A stretch of 64,000 bases of DNA from the NCBI GenBank assembly GCA_037126765.1, contig JBBCBC010000026.1:9102418-9166417 (forward strand). Direction: 5' to 3'. Shown here one piece after another: positions 1 to 11,131 of this stretch. This DNA is from Stenogyne calaminthoides (taxonomy: Eukaryota > Streptophyta > Magnoliopsida > Lamiales > Lamiaceae). A program made the position numbers and the translations under genes. How positions within the stretch are numbered: position 1 is the stretch's first letter; every line of letters starts with the position of its first letter. The notes under the pieces were generated by a model. It had not been told where the DNA came from and made no database searches. It saw nothing but the letters and a program-made list of their open reading frames with translations.

Positions 1-120
1 TTAACTGATGAGCTGAACAAGAAGAAGCATGCTGATTTGTGATGAAGAAAACCTGATAAAATGTTGTGAAGAAATCAGAAATCAGGAGAGAAGAAATCAG
101 AAATCAGGCGAGAAGAAATC

Positions 121-345
121 TGAAATCAGGCGAGCTGAAATCAGAACTGATGAACAGTGAAATCAAGTCTGATGAACAGTGAAATCAGGTCTGATGAACA
201 GTGAAATCATGTCGGATGAACAGTGAAATCATCACCCAATGAACAATGTTTTCAGCACATGATGAACAGTGATTTCAGCAGATCAGATTTCAGCAGACCA
301 GAAATCAAAAGACCAGATCAGGCGACCAAAATCAGAAGAGATGAA
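121..345 (+). repeat. Tandem minisatellite GATGAACAGTGAAATCA in the C1 LTR
   Basis: The unit GATGAACAGTGAAATCA plus a short variable spacer recurs at least four times between about 150 and 235. Decayed units continue to about 345. It lies upstream of the TATA box, in the U3 part of the LTR, so it may be an enhancer-like array. Function is inferred from position only. Confidence 0.75.
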
Positions 346-530
346 CAGTAATCAGCGCGACCAGATCAGATCCGTTAGACGCACAAAAAGCTGACCAATA
401 AGAAGATGACATCACATATATGGATGTGACATAAAGGTGCAACCAACAGTGCAAAAGGGCAAAGAAAAGCTGGAAGACTATTAGTATGGATTTGAATATT
501 ACTCTCCAACGGTAATATTTAAATCCACAC

Positions 531-538
531 TATAAATA
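531..538 (+). promoter_or_regulatory. TATA box of LTR C1
   Basis: TATAAATA at the expected U3/R boundary. The minus-strand sister LTR has the same motif at 46217-46224. Confidence 0.65.
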
Positions 539-810
539 CATTGCACTATCTTCAAAAGAAGATGATGGAGGATCTGCAAAGTGAAATTAAAGCCAAATAT
601 TCAAGCAACTCCATTCAAGAACACAGAGCATTAAATATCCAAATTTACCCAAGAGTGTTCTTCATTGTATCTAAGCAAAAATGTCATATCATAAGCTTAA
701 AGAGATTTTCCCAACCTTAGCATAGAGGCTAAACAAATGTAAGGGAAAATCTCAACCTAGTTGGAAACCAAACAAACCTTACCCAAATCAGTTTGATAGG
801 TTAAGTTTGT

Positions 811-975
811 AGGTGAGTGAGAACTCGTTAAACATCTATAGGCGATCCCGTGAGGGAGATAAGTCCCGATTGAGTGAGAACTCGGTAAACATCTAAGCAA
901 TCCCGAAAGGGAGGGTAGGCGATCCCTTAGAGGGTGATAAGTCCCATTTGAGTGAGAACTCGGTAAACATCTGTT
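811..975 (+). repeat. Tandem repeat containing GTGAGAACTCG and TAAACATCT
   Basis: About three units of 55-65 bp share GTGAGAACTCG(T/G)TAAACATCT followed by a 'GCGATCCC..GAGGG..AAGTCCC' segment. It lies downstream of the TATA box, in the R/U5 region. Related sequence occurs in reverse around 45720-45840 in the sister LTR. Confidence 0.7.
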
Positions 976-2014
976 GGTTAAGTTGATGCCCCATGAAGGG
1001 AAGAGTGGATGTAGGACGAGTTGTCCGAACCACTATAAAAATATGTGTGTTCTTATTTGCTTTCATATTAACTGTCATACATACTTTAGCAAATCTACAT
1101 AACACACATTCGAAAAAAAAAAATTAAAGTCACCTCCCATTGAGATTTTACGAGTTTTAAATCTGGTTTTTTCGGGACCAACATGATACTAGGTATCTCA
1201 TGATAGATGCACCAATACCTTAGAGGGTATTGGTATACCCATCCGAGAAACCGTTTGATGTAGTTCCACTATATATGTCTACGGGTGTCTCGGTTAGTGG
1301 GAGCGATGCGATACTCCTTTGACTTGAGGTCAATACGCACGACATGTGTGGGATGATGAACTTTGACCATGACCGGCGCTTGCACCCTTCCACGGGTAGA
1401 TATGGCTTGGATTGGGTTCATCACGAAGTGCATGTGCGTGCTAGTTGATCCAAGAATAGGATTCATTCCTCTAAGTGGATTTAGAGAGAATACTCATCTT
1501 CTCGTCATAATTGGATCTAAGTCATCGGCCGATGCACGTCAACTTAGACTTTGTGGCTAAGTGTGACATACATGATCAATTAGTGATTAGAGATAATATG
1601 ATTAAGTTATTTGAATAGACACTTTATCATGTTCAAGACTTAATCAAATATTCGCTAATGAAAGGAGAAAATCGTAATAGCCCATGTTTCAGTTACAGGT
1701 AGTTGCACTTTTCTCGCAACGTACCTCATATATTAAGAATGTCTGATTTATTGTCTAGGGTTCAATTAAGACCGTTAGTTTGACTAATCGCTCGATACAT
1801 GAGGGCCTATGGGTCACACAACAAGTAGTTCCCTTTTACAGATTATAGTTGGTTGATTAAATGTTAAATTGAATTTAATATTTAATTTATGGAGAATTAA
1901 TTAATAATAAATTAATTTAGAATTACTTATTATTAATATTTAATTAAATTGGATTAATTAAATAGGAATTCCCAATAATAATATATGATATATTATTATA
2001 GGATTTAATATATA

Positions 2015-2165
2015 TGAAATCAAATCCGTAGAGATTTGATATACAAGGAAATTAAATCTGTAGGATTTAATATATGGAATTAAATCCGTAGAGATTTGAT
2101 AAACATGGAAATTAAATCCGTAGAGATTTTTATATATGGGAATTAAATCAATGAGATTTAATTTA
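2015..2165 (+). repeat. Imperfect-palindrome array AAATCCGTAGAGATTT in the B LTR
   Basis: Four to five units of about 32 bp each contain AAATC-CGTAGA-GATTT, which can pair with itself. They sit about 60-200 bp upstream of the TATA box. The same array is present in every B LTR, for example near 9545-9690, 32640-32740, 56030-56130 and 62240-62330. Confidence 0.75.
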
Positions 2166-2224
2166 CAAGATTAAGGATTTTATTTCCTAATCAGGTTAGC
2201 TTAAGATTTAAGCTGAGCCTCCCC

Positions 2225-2232
2225 TATATATA
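2225..2232 (+). promoter_or_regulatory. TATA box of the B1 5' LTR
   Basis: TATATATA preceded by CCCC. The equivalent box is at 9756-9763 in the 3' LTR, and on the minus strand at 55957-55964, 62163-62170 and 32567-32574. Confidence 0.55.
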
Positions 2233-2496
2233 CAAGCTCTTAGGAATTCACAAACAACGTTAATTGGGGATTTAACGCTGGGAAATTCATCTCGGGATTT
2301 AACACTGGCAAATCCGTGCAAGTCCGTGATTGGGGATTACGTGGATACCATAGTATAGAAAACTGTATAAGAATTACTGTACGAATTCTATTTACGTTTA
2401 CTCGTATTTAATTATGCAATTAACTGTTTGTTGTTGGTGAACTTTAATTTTCGCTGTGCATGTATTACGTGTTTACGTGCCTCTATATTCCAACAG

Positions 2497-2508
2497 TGGT
2501 ATCAGAGC
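2497..2508 (+). other. B1 primer-binding site (initiator-Met tRNA)
   Basis: TGGTATCAGAGC one base after the LTR end. This is the classic complement of the 3' end of plant tRNA-iMet used to prime minus-strand DNA synthesis. Confidence 0.92.
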
Positions 2509-4486
2509 TTCAGGCTCTTGATTAATTGCTAATTGATTGATTTGTAAAATAATTTTTTTTATATATCAAAGCGTACGGTCAATTTGATCGACCGCAAGGT
2601 TGTAATGTTATTTGGGTGTGTTAGACACACCATATATTAATTATATTGGTTTGTGTGTGTGGTTATTTGTTTTAAATAGACAAACCCTTCCCGTCTGTTC
2701 AAAACTCGCTCGCCTCATCTTCCTCGACTGGTTAGGGTTTTTTGCTAAAACTCGCCGCCTCCATCCGCCTTGCCCTCCGCTTTTTTGTCTGGCTTGAATC
2801 AAGCTTCGCTTGAGTCGGCGCTGGCACTATCTTCCGCGACTTTGTCGCCCGGGGGTGCCGCGACGGAGCGAATCCAAATGGGTTAGACCCGTGGCGGCTT
2901 GACGCGATTCGATGCGATTCGGCACGGCTTGAGTCGCGATTCATCGTCCTCGGCAGTGGCATCATCGTTTCGATGACTATGCTTCTGGTTTGATGTGTTT
3001 CACGGTGAAACGCCACCGCTTTGCTTCGTCTCTTCATCTACCCTATCTTCGATGCTTCGCGACGCGCCTCCCCACGCTCCTAATCCATCTTCCTTTATCT
3101 TCGGTTAGTCCTCCGGCGAGGTTCTGATTCAATTTGGGGTTCTGACATCGAAGTCGCCCGCCCCAGAGGCGGCGACTTCGTCTGCACGCGCTTTCTTACG
3201 GCTTCACGCCCGTAATTTTGTAAAATTGTATGCATTGTTTTGGGTTTTTGCACCATGGTTTGTCCGATTTGGTTGGACTATTTCGATTAACCTGGATGAT
3301 CTGAAATTTTAATTGACTGTTTTTTAATTCTGATGAACTGAGGTTGAATTGTTGGTTTCGGTTGTCCCGAATGGAGAGACGGTTTTTCTGGGCAGTGATG
3401 AGGGAGGGGCTATTTTGCAAATTAGATTTCAAACAGGCCCCTCTGTGCAAATTTTAAAATTACACTTGAGCCCCTATATTTATTAATTAAAATTAAATTG
3501 GATTTAATTTGTTGAAATTAATAAAATTTGAGTTTTAATAAAAACGTATTAGTTGGACTAATAACGAACTTAATTAATTAGATTAATTAAAAGACTAATA
3601 TTAATAATGAATTTAATTATTAAACTCAATTTTAAAATTGAATTTTAAAATTATGGTTTAAAGGATTGAACGAGTTATTAATTCCCACTTGGTTAACGTG
3701 TTTTATATTCTGTTAACGCTTTTACGTCTGCATTATAATTGTTTGGGTAGGCGGCGCCCAATACTTGTCGGACCGTATTAAATGTTTGGTAGACGGCGCC
3801 CATATAAATGTTAGTCCGTGTAAATCATGTTTGGGTAGGCGGCGCCCAATAATTGCTCAAATATGATGTAGATTAACATGTTGGATCTCGCTTAAGCAAT
3901 TAATACCCCGCCTTTAAAATGTTCCTCACTAAAATATGGTTTTCTCATTGATTTGATAAGATGTCTTCCATCAAAATTAAAAGAAAACCGGAGATTTAGT
4001 TCCAATGTGTATTTAAGGCCCTCGTCTTTTGCTCGGATCTACATCTAACGGGACTTTTATAGGGATAGGTAATGTCGCTGCTTGATGGTTGTAAACCAAC
4101 TTAATTTTATTTCACTTGCCCTCGCGGGGAACAAAAGTTAAGGGACATCAGTCGAACTGGGTTCGATAAACTAGGAATTGCAGTTTCTACAATTGGTTTG
4201 GAGACGTACCAGTTATGTTATTGTGATATTCAGCCCTCGCTGGGATTATGATAGTAGGAATGTGGATCCTAGTCCATTATGATTTATATTAGATATAAAT
4301 TCATATTCTTCCGATGAGGTCGTTGAATATGTGAAAATAATGGAGACAAAATAAACACAAAAGAAAGGCCATGTTTATTTTGATTGCTGAATATTGATCA
4401 TAGGAATTATGTGTTTAATTTCCATTTTATTTTATTTTATTTCTCTTGGTTAGTTGAAATGTATAACTGTTATTGAGATGTGTTTT
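2509..4486 (+). other. B1 5' untranslated leader with a GC-rich block and hairpin repeats
   Basis: About 2 kb of leader without a convincing ORF. Its first part is AT-rich. A GC-rich, CpG-bearing block covers about 2690-3190; the corresponding blocks of B2 and B3 are strongly diverged from it. A segment at about 3400-3470 is shared with 51090-51165. Three GGCGCC units follow at 3741-3849. The remainder matches the inverted B2 leader (53516-54400) and B3 (59880-60900, minus). Short ORFs in the GC-rich block do not recur between copies. Confidence 0.7.
3741..3849 (+). repeat. Three hairpin-forming units TTTGGGTAGGCGGCGCCCA
   Basis: Units start at 3741, 3784 and 3829 (spacing 43-45 bp). Each holds the self-complementary core GGCGCC flanked by TTGGG and CCCAA, so each RNA copy could fold into a short stem. 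The triple array is kept in B2 (53651-53760) and B3 (60480-60590, minus strand). Confidence 0.8.
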
Positions 4487-5095
4487 GAAAACAAACTAAA
4501 TTGGATATGCCAAATTTTCTGGACTGGCACCGAAACATGTGTTTGGTGCTAAGGCAAGAATAGATTGAGTATGTGTTGGACACGTATATCCCGGTTACCT
4601 TAAAGTTGGTACTCTGAGGCAGCCACATTTGACGTAGCAGCTCAGAAGAAGTATCAAGAGGATGTTTCCCAGGCTCAATGTGTGATGTTGCTTGGCATGA
4701 CTCCTGATATACATAGGCAACGTGAGAAAATGGACCTCTTCTTGATGCTCCAGCATCTGAAGGATCTCTCTGATTCTGAATCTCATTCTGAGATTTATGA
4801 TATGATGAGAGATCTGTTCAGATGTTGGTTAGCTAAAAAAGGGAAAATTTCATCTCATGTGCTAATGATGATAGGCATAATTGAGAAACTTGGTAATTTA
4901 GGCATTGAGCTAAAATACCAACGTTTTCATCTATGCTATCCTCCAGTTACTCCCGGATTCATATTTTAGCTTTATTGTGAACTACAATATGAATAAGACG
5001 GATGCGACCGTGCCTGAACTTCACAACGTGCTAAAGACTTTTGAGTTCACTATCACTAAGATGGTGTTCAAAAGAAGGAGCGGGTAAACAAGGAT
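4487..5095 (+). pseudogene. B1 gag remnant (copia capsid)
   Basis: The start of the copia Gag capsid fold is visible as NFLDWHRNM near 4512-4545, followed by a stop (TAG). The frame from 4682 to 4969 then stays open for 95 codons with the family's HLKDL and SSHVLMMIG motifs. After another frame change, an NYNMNK-like motif is visible near 4985. Gag would coat the RNA in virus-like particles in the cytoplasm. At least two frame changes and one stop make it non-functional. The same gag occurs in B2 and B3. Confidence 0.75.
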
Positions 5096-5400
5096 GTATG
5101 CCTCTACTGTAAGTAGAAAAGGGCACCGGAAGAAGGACTATAAGGTTTTGGTTGCTGAAAAGAAGACACTAGGTGCTTCTAGCACTAGAACATGTATGTT
5201 TGTTATTAAGATAAACATGTCCAATGATAGCGCTAATTGCTTGGTATAGGATACCGAATGTGGCTCTCACATTTGCACTAATGTGAAAGGGCTCATGTGT
5301 CTTAGGACAGTTAGGGCGGGTGAAGTCGTCTTACACATGGAAACGGAGCAAGAATTGCTACTGAACGTGTGGAGACTTATGTGTTAGACTTACCCTTTGG
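5096..5400 (+). pseudogene. B1 nucleocapsid tail and aspartic protease remnant
   Basis: A worn zinc-knuckle region (a GHRKKD-like stretch near 5120) leads into a copia protease motif at about 5245-5285: DTECGSHICTNV, where intact relatives have DTGCGSHIC. A TAG lies just before the catalytic Asp. The protease would cleave the Gag-Pol polyprotein. The damaged active-site loop and stop codons make it dead. Confidence 0.65.
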
Positions 5401-6330
5401 TTTTAGATTAGAACTTAATGATTGTCATCTAGTTCTTTCTATTACTCGCAACATATATTTGTTGCATTGTGGATATGATGTTCTTAATATACAAAGTAAA
5501 AGACTCAAACTTAGTAATCATGAAAACCTGACTTACTTATGGCATTGTAGAACTTGATCATGTAAATGAGAAAAGAATTGCAATGTTAAGAAAGTTAGAC
5601 TACTTAACCTCATTCGACTGTGAGTCTTATGGAGATTGTGAATCTTATCTCATGGGCAAGATGATCAACAGACCCTTTTTTGGGAAAGGGGTGAATGCCA
5701 AAGAAGTTCTAGAGTTGATCTACAACGATGTTTGTGGACCATTGCCCACTCTATCTAAGGGTCACTTCGGCTACTTCGTCACTTTTACTGATGATTTCTC
5801 TAGATACAGATACGTGTATCTTATGAATTCAAATCCAAATCTTTTGAGAAATTCAAAGAGCACAAAGCTGAAATAGAGAAGCAACTTGGTAAGAGTATCA
5901 AGACTCTTCGATCGGATCGAGGAGGTGAATACCTTAGCCATGAATTCACTGATTACTTGAAGTTACATGGAATCCAGTCACAATGGACTCCTCCCGGAAC
6001 ACCTCAGATGAACTGTGTGTCAGAGAGAAGAAACCAAACCCTATTAGACATGGTGAGGTCCATGATGAGCTTATCCTGTCTTCCAACATTCATATGGGAT
6101 ACGCATTACAAACCTCAATTTACATTCTGAATAGGATTCCATCTAAATCGGTTGAGCATACACCATATGAACTATGGTGTGGCAAGAAGCCAACTTTTAC
6201 ACATATTAAACATTGGGTTGCCCCGTGATTGTGAAAAGGATGCTTACCGACAAGTTGGAATCCAAAGGTGAAAAAGGTTACTTTGTGGGATATCCTAAGG
6301 AAACTAAGGGATATTACTTCTATCTACCTA
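5401..6330 (+). pseudogene. B1 integrase remnant
   Basis: The pre-integrase region (GFRLELNDCHLV, then LWHC near 5540) is followed by an integrase core. The three acidic residues are visible: Asp in YNDVCGP near 5730, Asp in RSDRGGEY near 5915 and Glu in SERRNQT near 6025. The HHCC cysteines are partly replaced. The reading frame changes near 5560, 5850 and 6230. Integrase would insert the cDNA into the host genome. Confidence 0.75.
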
Positions 6331-7670
6331 AGAAATAATCAGTGATTGTTTCTAGGTAGACCAAGTTCCTCGAAGAAGACTATGTCTTTAAGGAACAAGG
6401 TCGTAAGCTGATAGAACTTGAAGAAATTCAAGAACCACAAATTAACAAAGAGACTGATATCCTGTCAAAGCAACATGACAAGGAATCAGTGGGAGCATTA
6501 AGCAACTTTAACGGTGGGAGTCTTTCACTAGGTGATCGTCTTTCAGCCAGTGGGAGCGTAATTGGAGTATGCTTGCTAGTGTAAGAACCTCCAAGTGGGC
6601 TGAATGAGAACAACAAAGTTCAAACTCTCGCCCAAGAGGTATCAGAAAGTGTAGCTCTTGAGGACTCTTCGGACATTGATGAAATAGATGCACCACAAAA
6701 ATTTTCACTATCAGAATGTACAGCCTGCACAACCACAACTCCATAAATCAATTATGAATCGTTATCCACCCATTAGATACGGTTACCTCTTGGAGGAACT
6801 CATTAATGTGGACATACCGGATAAGGACGATCCTAATACTTACTCTGAAGCAATATTAGATATTGATTCAGGGAAGTGGCATGAAGCCATGAAATCCGAG
6901 ATGGAATCGATGTACACCAATCAAGTCTGGGACTTGGTTGAGTTGCCTAAAGGGGTTAGAGCCATTTTCAAATGGCAAAGTACAAACCTACAAAGCTAGG
7001 TTGGTGGCGAAGGGTTATAGTCAACGCGAAGGCATTGACTATGATGATACCTTCTCACCAGTTGCAAAGATCAAGTCCATTCGAATTTTACTTGTGATAG
7101 CAACACACTGTGATTATGAGATTTAACAGATGGATGTCAAAACAACTTCCCTCAATGGAAACTTTGATAAGGAAGTGTTTATGACTCAACCGGAAGGTTT
7201 TATATCTAAGTCAAATTCTAATCTAGTATGATAGCTAAAGAGATCCATCTATGAATTGAAGCAAGCTTGTGGGAGTTGGAATATCCGATTTGATGAAGCT
7301 ATCAAGTTTTTTTTTACTTCATCAGAAATTAGGGAAAATCCTTGCGTTTATCATAAACGCAACGGGAAGAATATTGTTTTCATAATCGTATATGTCGACG
7401 ACATATTGATTTTGAGAAACAATATCCCGTTAATGCAGTCCATTAAAGATTTGTTGTCAAAGACCTTCATGATGAAGGATCTTGGTGAAGTCTGCTACAT
7501 CTTAGGGATCAAGATCCACATGGATAGATCCAAGAAGATGTTGAGGCTGTCACAGTCTACCTATGTAGACAAGGTGTTGCAGTGTTTTGCGATGGAGAAC
7601 TCTAAGAGAGGGTCTCTATCGGAAAATCATGGGATAAAACTATCAAAGAAGGATTGTCCTTTCTGTTGAA
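6331..7670 (+). pseudogene. B1 linker and reverse transcriptase remnant
   Basis: An acidic linker (about 6360-6720) is followed by RT motifs: WHEAMKSEMESM near 6880, KARLVAKGYSQ near 6995, FSPVAK, QMDVK near 7130 and VYVDDILIL near 7388. The YVDD catalytic box is intact. A stop interrupts the frame just before QMDVK and another lies near 7230. Frame changes occur near 6970 and 7250. It copied element RNA into DNA when functional. Confidence 0.8.
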
Positions 7671-8100
7671 AGTTGATATCAAGCACATGAAAGATGTCCC
7701 ATATGCATATGCAATTGGGTCAATCATGTACGCCATGATTTGCACAAGGCCGTGGCCTACCCTATCAACATCACTGGTAGATACCAACAGAATTCGGGTG
7801 AGTCTCACTGGATTGCTGTCAAGACCATTCTGAAGTATCTTAGACGAACTAAAGAATGTTTCCTTGTCTATAGTGGACAATCAGAACTAGTAGTCACTGG
7901 TTATGCTGACACAAGTTTCCAATCCGACTGTGATGATTACAAATCACAGTCAGGTTACGTTTCACTCTCAATAATGAGGCGGTCAGTTGGAATAGTTCCA
8001 AGCAAAAGGACCACAGATTCAACAACCGAAGTTGAGTACATTGTTGTATCAGAAGCCTCAAGGAGGCTGTCTGGAATTTATAGTTCTTAAGAGAACTAGG
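7671..8100 (+). pseudogene. B1 RNase H remnant
   Basis: The conserved copia C-terminus follows the RT: GRYQQNSGESHW near 7780, LKYLRRTKE, GYADTSFQSD near 7900 and STTEVEY near 8020. The 5' boundary shows a frame change at about 7665-7740. The C-terminal end is decayed around 8090-8200. RNase H would remove the RNA strand during reverse transcription. Confidence 0.75.
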
Positions 8101-8370
8101 GGTAGTTCTGAATGTCAGTTGTCTAATAAAGTTTTATTGAGACAACGCTGGTGCGATTGTGCAAGCGAAGAAACCGAGATCAACAAGTATAAACGAGCAT
8201 GTACCTAGACTTATCATTTGATCAGGTAGATCATAACGATAGGAGAAATATAATTAAAATGTATTCCCACATATTTAATTTAACATATCTTTTCACCAAA
8301 ACACTGAGTGTTCATGTACACACTAGACATTTGATGGTCTAGGGGTTAGACATGTAAGTGATTGGCTCTA

Positions 8371-8385
8371 GTCCAAGTGGGAGAT
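8371..8385 (+). other. B1 polypurine tract
   Basis: CAAGTGGGAGAT lies immediately upstream of the 3' LTR start TGTTAGTG. It is the plus-strand primer site. The same tract appears reversed at 47743-47757 and 57273-57287. Confidence 0.8.
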
Positions 8386-10049
8386 TGTTAGTGTTAGTGT
8401 CCTAGAGACAATCCATTGTAAGGACATAATACTCGATGATATTCAGTTTGATTTAATATTATAGTTCATTTAATATTAATGTATGGCAATACACTTGTTT
8501 GGATATTATGTTTGATTGTTTGCATTTATTCGTACAAGTGTACCCATGAGTCATTGCTATCATTGAGGTTTTGAGAACTCAGATGACTTAAGCATAATTC
8601 TCAAATAGCCCTGATCAAGGATCATCAAGAATGGGATATTGATGATGCAATGGAGATTGGTGTGCGATCTGCATCATACTCTTAGAGAGTGTAGTAAGAT
8701 CTCACTTACTACGAGATACTAGGTATCTCATGATGGATGCACAAATACCTTAGAGGGTATTGGTATACCCATCCGAGAAACCGTTTGATGTAGTTCCACT
8801 ATATGTGTCTACGGGTGTCTCGGTTAGTGGGAGCGATACGATACTCCTTTGACTTGAGGTCAATACACACGACATGTGTGGGATGATGAACTTTGACCAT
8901 GACCGACACTTGCACCCTTCCATGGGTAGATATGGCTTGGATTTGGTTCATCACGAAGTGCATGTGCGTGGTAGTTGAGCTAAGAATAGGATTCATTCCT
9001 CGAAGTGGATTTAGAGAGAATACTCATCTTCTCGTCATAATTGGATCTAAGTCATCGGTCGATTCACATCAACTTAGACTTTGTGGCTAAGTGTGACATA
9101 CATGATCAATTAGTGATTAGAGATAATATGATTAAGTTATTTTAATAGACACTTCATCATGTTCAAGACTTAATCGAGTATTCGCGAATGAAAGGAGGAA
9201 ATCGTAATAGCCCATGTTTCAGTTACAGGTAGTTGCACTTTTCTCGCAACGTACTTCATATATTGAGAATGTCTGATTTATTGTGTAGGGTTCAATTAAG
9301 ACCGTTAGTTTGACTAATCGCTCGATATTTGAGGGCCTATGGGTCAAACAACAAGTAGTTCCCTTTTACGGATTATAGTTGGTTGATTAAATATTAAATT
9401 GGATTTAATATTTAATTTATGGAGAATTAATTAATAATAGATTAAATTTAGAATTAATTATTATTAATGTTTAATTAAATTGTATTTAATTAAATAGGAA
9501 TTCCCAATAATAATATATGGTATATTATTATAGGATTTAATATATATGGAATCAAATCCGAAGAGATTTGATATACATGGAAATTAAATTCTTAGGATTT
9601 AATATATGGAATCAAATCCGTAGAGATTTGATAAACATGGAAATTAAATCCGTAGAGATTTTATATATGGGAATTAAATCAATGGGATTTAATTTACAAG
9701 ATTAGGGATTTTATTTCCTAATCAGGTTAGCTTAAGATTTAAGCTGAGCCTCCCCTATATATACAAGCTCTTGGGAATTCACAAACAACGTTAATTCATT
9801 ATTCTCTATAAGATCTAGAGTTAGAATTTTCCTAGAAAATTCATCTCGGGATTCAACGCTGGTAAATTTGTGCAAGTCCGTGATTGGGGATTACGTGGAT
9901 ACCATAGTAGAGAAAACTGTATACGATTTACTGTAAGAATTTTATTTACGTTTACTCGTATTTAATTATGCAATTAACTGTTCGTTGTTGGTGAACTTTA
10001 ATTTCCGCTGCGCATGTATTACTTGTTTATGTGTCTCTATATTCCAACA
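8386..10049 (+). repeat. B1 3' LTR (complete reference copy of the B LTR)
   Basis: It runs from TGTTAGTGTTAGTG to TATTCCAACA, 1664 bp, and is flanked by the PPT and by SIRE LTR sequence. It is the most complete B LTR in forward orientation. TATA box at 9756-9763. Short ORFs inside it are not genes. Confidence 0.92.
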
Positions 10050-11117
10050 TTGTTCACAACCAAGGTTACGGGAAATCAAAGAAACTCAAGAGCTCATTCG
10101 TATTCAAAGCATACATTGTGAAGCACTCGAAACCCTTAGAATTTCCCAAGTGTTTCATCTTAGAAGAGAGCTCATTTACTAAGCCTAGATTCAAGAATAT
10201 TCAAAGCTTAGTTAGAGATATCCTAGCCTTTTACTTGTGTTTGATTGTCAAAGGATATCTCACCTTAGTTGGAAACCAACCAAAACCTCTTTTTTGTTAG
10301 GTAGTTTTTGTGAGTAGTTTGTTGGAGAAGTGAGAGTTGTAAAGAGTGAGTAAGCTGCTTGTGTTCAGTTTGAAAGCTCTAGAGAAGAAGTTAGTAAGCT
10401 GCTTGTGTTCAGTCTGAAAGCTTGTGTGTGTTGAGTTAGTAAGCTGCAGTAGTTCAGCCTGAAAACTCGTAGTGGAAAAGTTAGTAAGCTACTTAGTTCA
10501 GTCTGAAAGCTTAAGGTAGTAGTAGTAGTGAGTTAAGGAATTTCTCTGAGGATCAGAGAGAGTGGACGTAGGAGCTTGAATCTCTAAACCACTATAATTG
10601 CTATGTTATTTGCTTTTTGTTTTGCATTTTATCCTGTTGCATATATTCACTGAAAGCATACTCAGTTTTCTGATATTCAGTTGGAATCAATCCACTGAAG
10701 GTGCATTAAGTTGATCACATCCTTAACCACTATTTCACTAAGAAAAACAAGATTTTCAGCAAAGTAAAACGAGTATAAACTTAGGGCCTACACATTCCGC
10801 ACTCTCCTGAGTATAGATAGTTGTCAAACTGATAAATTCTCCTGAGTAGTCAGTAAGATCATTATTTACTCCAAGCTTATTTGGACTCTGTGTTAAAAAG
10901 AAACTCAGAATCAATTGGGTTAATTTGAAGTCTCTGAAAGCTGCACAGTGTTATTGTCTCAGTAGACTTTGACTCAGGGCATTTTGTGCTTCTCAGGACT
11001 AACCTTCAGGACATCCTGACTCACTGATTATAGTTTTTACTGAAAAGTTTAAAAATCACTATACACGTGTATTCCCCCCCATACACGTGTGAGACTCGTT
11101 TACCCCAGGGACCAGCA
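10050..11117 (+). repeat. SIRE-A 5' LTR, R/U5 portion
   Basis: It aligns with 31322-32278 of the 3' LTR and extends further right through the C-run (ATTCCCCCCC) to ACCAGCA, a mutated ACCAACA terminus. The U3 and TATA box lie left of B1, outside the window. Four tandem units (GTTAGTAAGCTGC..TTCAG..CTGAAAGC) occupy about 10340-10515. Confidence 0.85.
10340..10515 (+). repeat. Tandem repeat 'GTTAGTAAGCTGC...GTCTGAAAGCTT' in SIRE R/U5
   Basis: Four units of about 35-50 bp share AGTAAGCT(G/A)C, TTCAG and TGAAA(G/A)CT. They are present again at 31620-31790 and, with different spacers, at 44600-44770. Position just downstream of the transcription start suggests they fall in the RNA leader. Confidence 0.75.
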
Positions 11118-11119
11118 AG

Positions 11120-11131
11120 TGGTATCATAGC
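11120..11131 (+). other. SIRE-A primer-binding site
   Basis: TGGTATCATAGC, one mismatch from the tRNA-iMet complement TGGTATCAGAGC, two bases after the LTR end. Confidence 0.88.

Larger units (their letters stand above)
1..1183 (+). repeat. C1: 3' part of a copia-type LTR, nested in the B1 5' LTR
   Basis: This is an LTR fragment whose start lies left of the window. Its first bases match, in reverse complement, the LTR that ends at 47041, beginning about 200 bp inside that copy. It has a TATA box at 531-538, a purine-rich repeat block at 60-345 and a second tandem block at 811-975. It ends in GGGACCAACA at 1174-1183, a typical LTR CA terminus. It is followed at once by the interior of a B-family LTR (GATACTAGG from 1185), so C1 is best read as an element or solo LTR inserted in the B1 LTR. 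The other half of that LTR would be left of the window. The family is not named; the layout resembles SIRE-type LTRs. Confidence 0.7.
1184..2495 (+). repeat. B1 5' LTR, lacking its first ~330 bp
   Basis: It aligns with 8715-10049 and ends in ATTCCAACA just before the PBS. The missing head equals 8386-8714 of the 3' LTR and is displaced by the C1 LTR. A TATATATA box lies at 2225-2232. Diverged AAATCCGTAGAGATTT units lie at about 2015-2160. Confidence 0.88.
1184..10049 (+). mobile_element. B1: degenerate Ty1/copia retrotransposon of family B, + strand
   Basis: The element consists of a 5' LTR remnant (1184-2495), PBS (2497-2508), a long 5' leader, gag, protease, integrase, reverse transcriptase and RNase H remnants, a polypurine tract (8371-8385) and a full 3' LTR (8386-10049). 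The order PR-IN-RT-RH defines Ty1/copia. The interior is about 5.9 kb, the same as the corrected interiors of B2 and B3. Its right end abuts SIRE LTR sequence starting TTGTTCAC, which is uninterrupted at 31322 in the SIRE-A 3' LTR. B1 therefore inserted in the SIRE-A 5' LTR just downstream of its TATA box. The left duplication is outside the window. Confidence 0.88.

Noticed and set aside
1269..1466. A 65-codon ORF antisense to the B LTR (also at 8799-8996, 47143-47340 and 62868-63065)
   Set aside because: It recurs only because the LTRs are recent copies of each other. The middle LTR has a stop in it, there is no known domain, and it lies in U3. LTR conservation alone explains it.
2497..2508. 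tRNA gene fragments at the TGGTATCAGAGC sites
   Set aside because: These are primer-binding sites of about 12 bases next to LTR ends. No cloverleaf sequence surrounds them.
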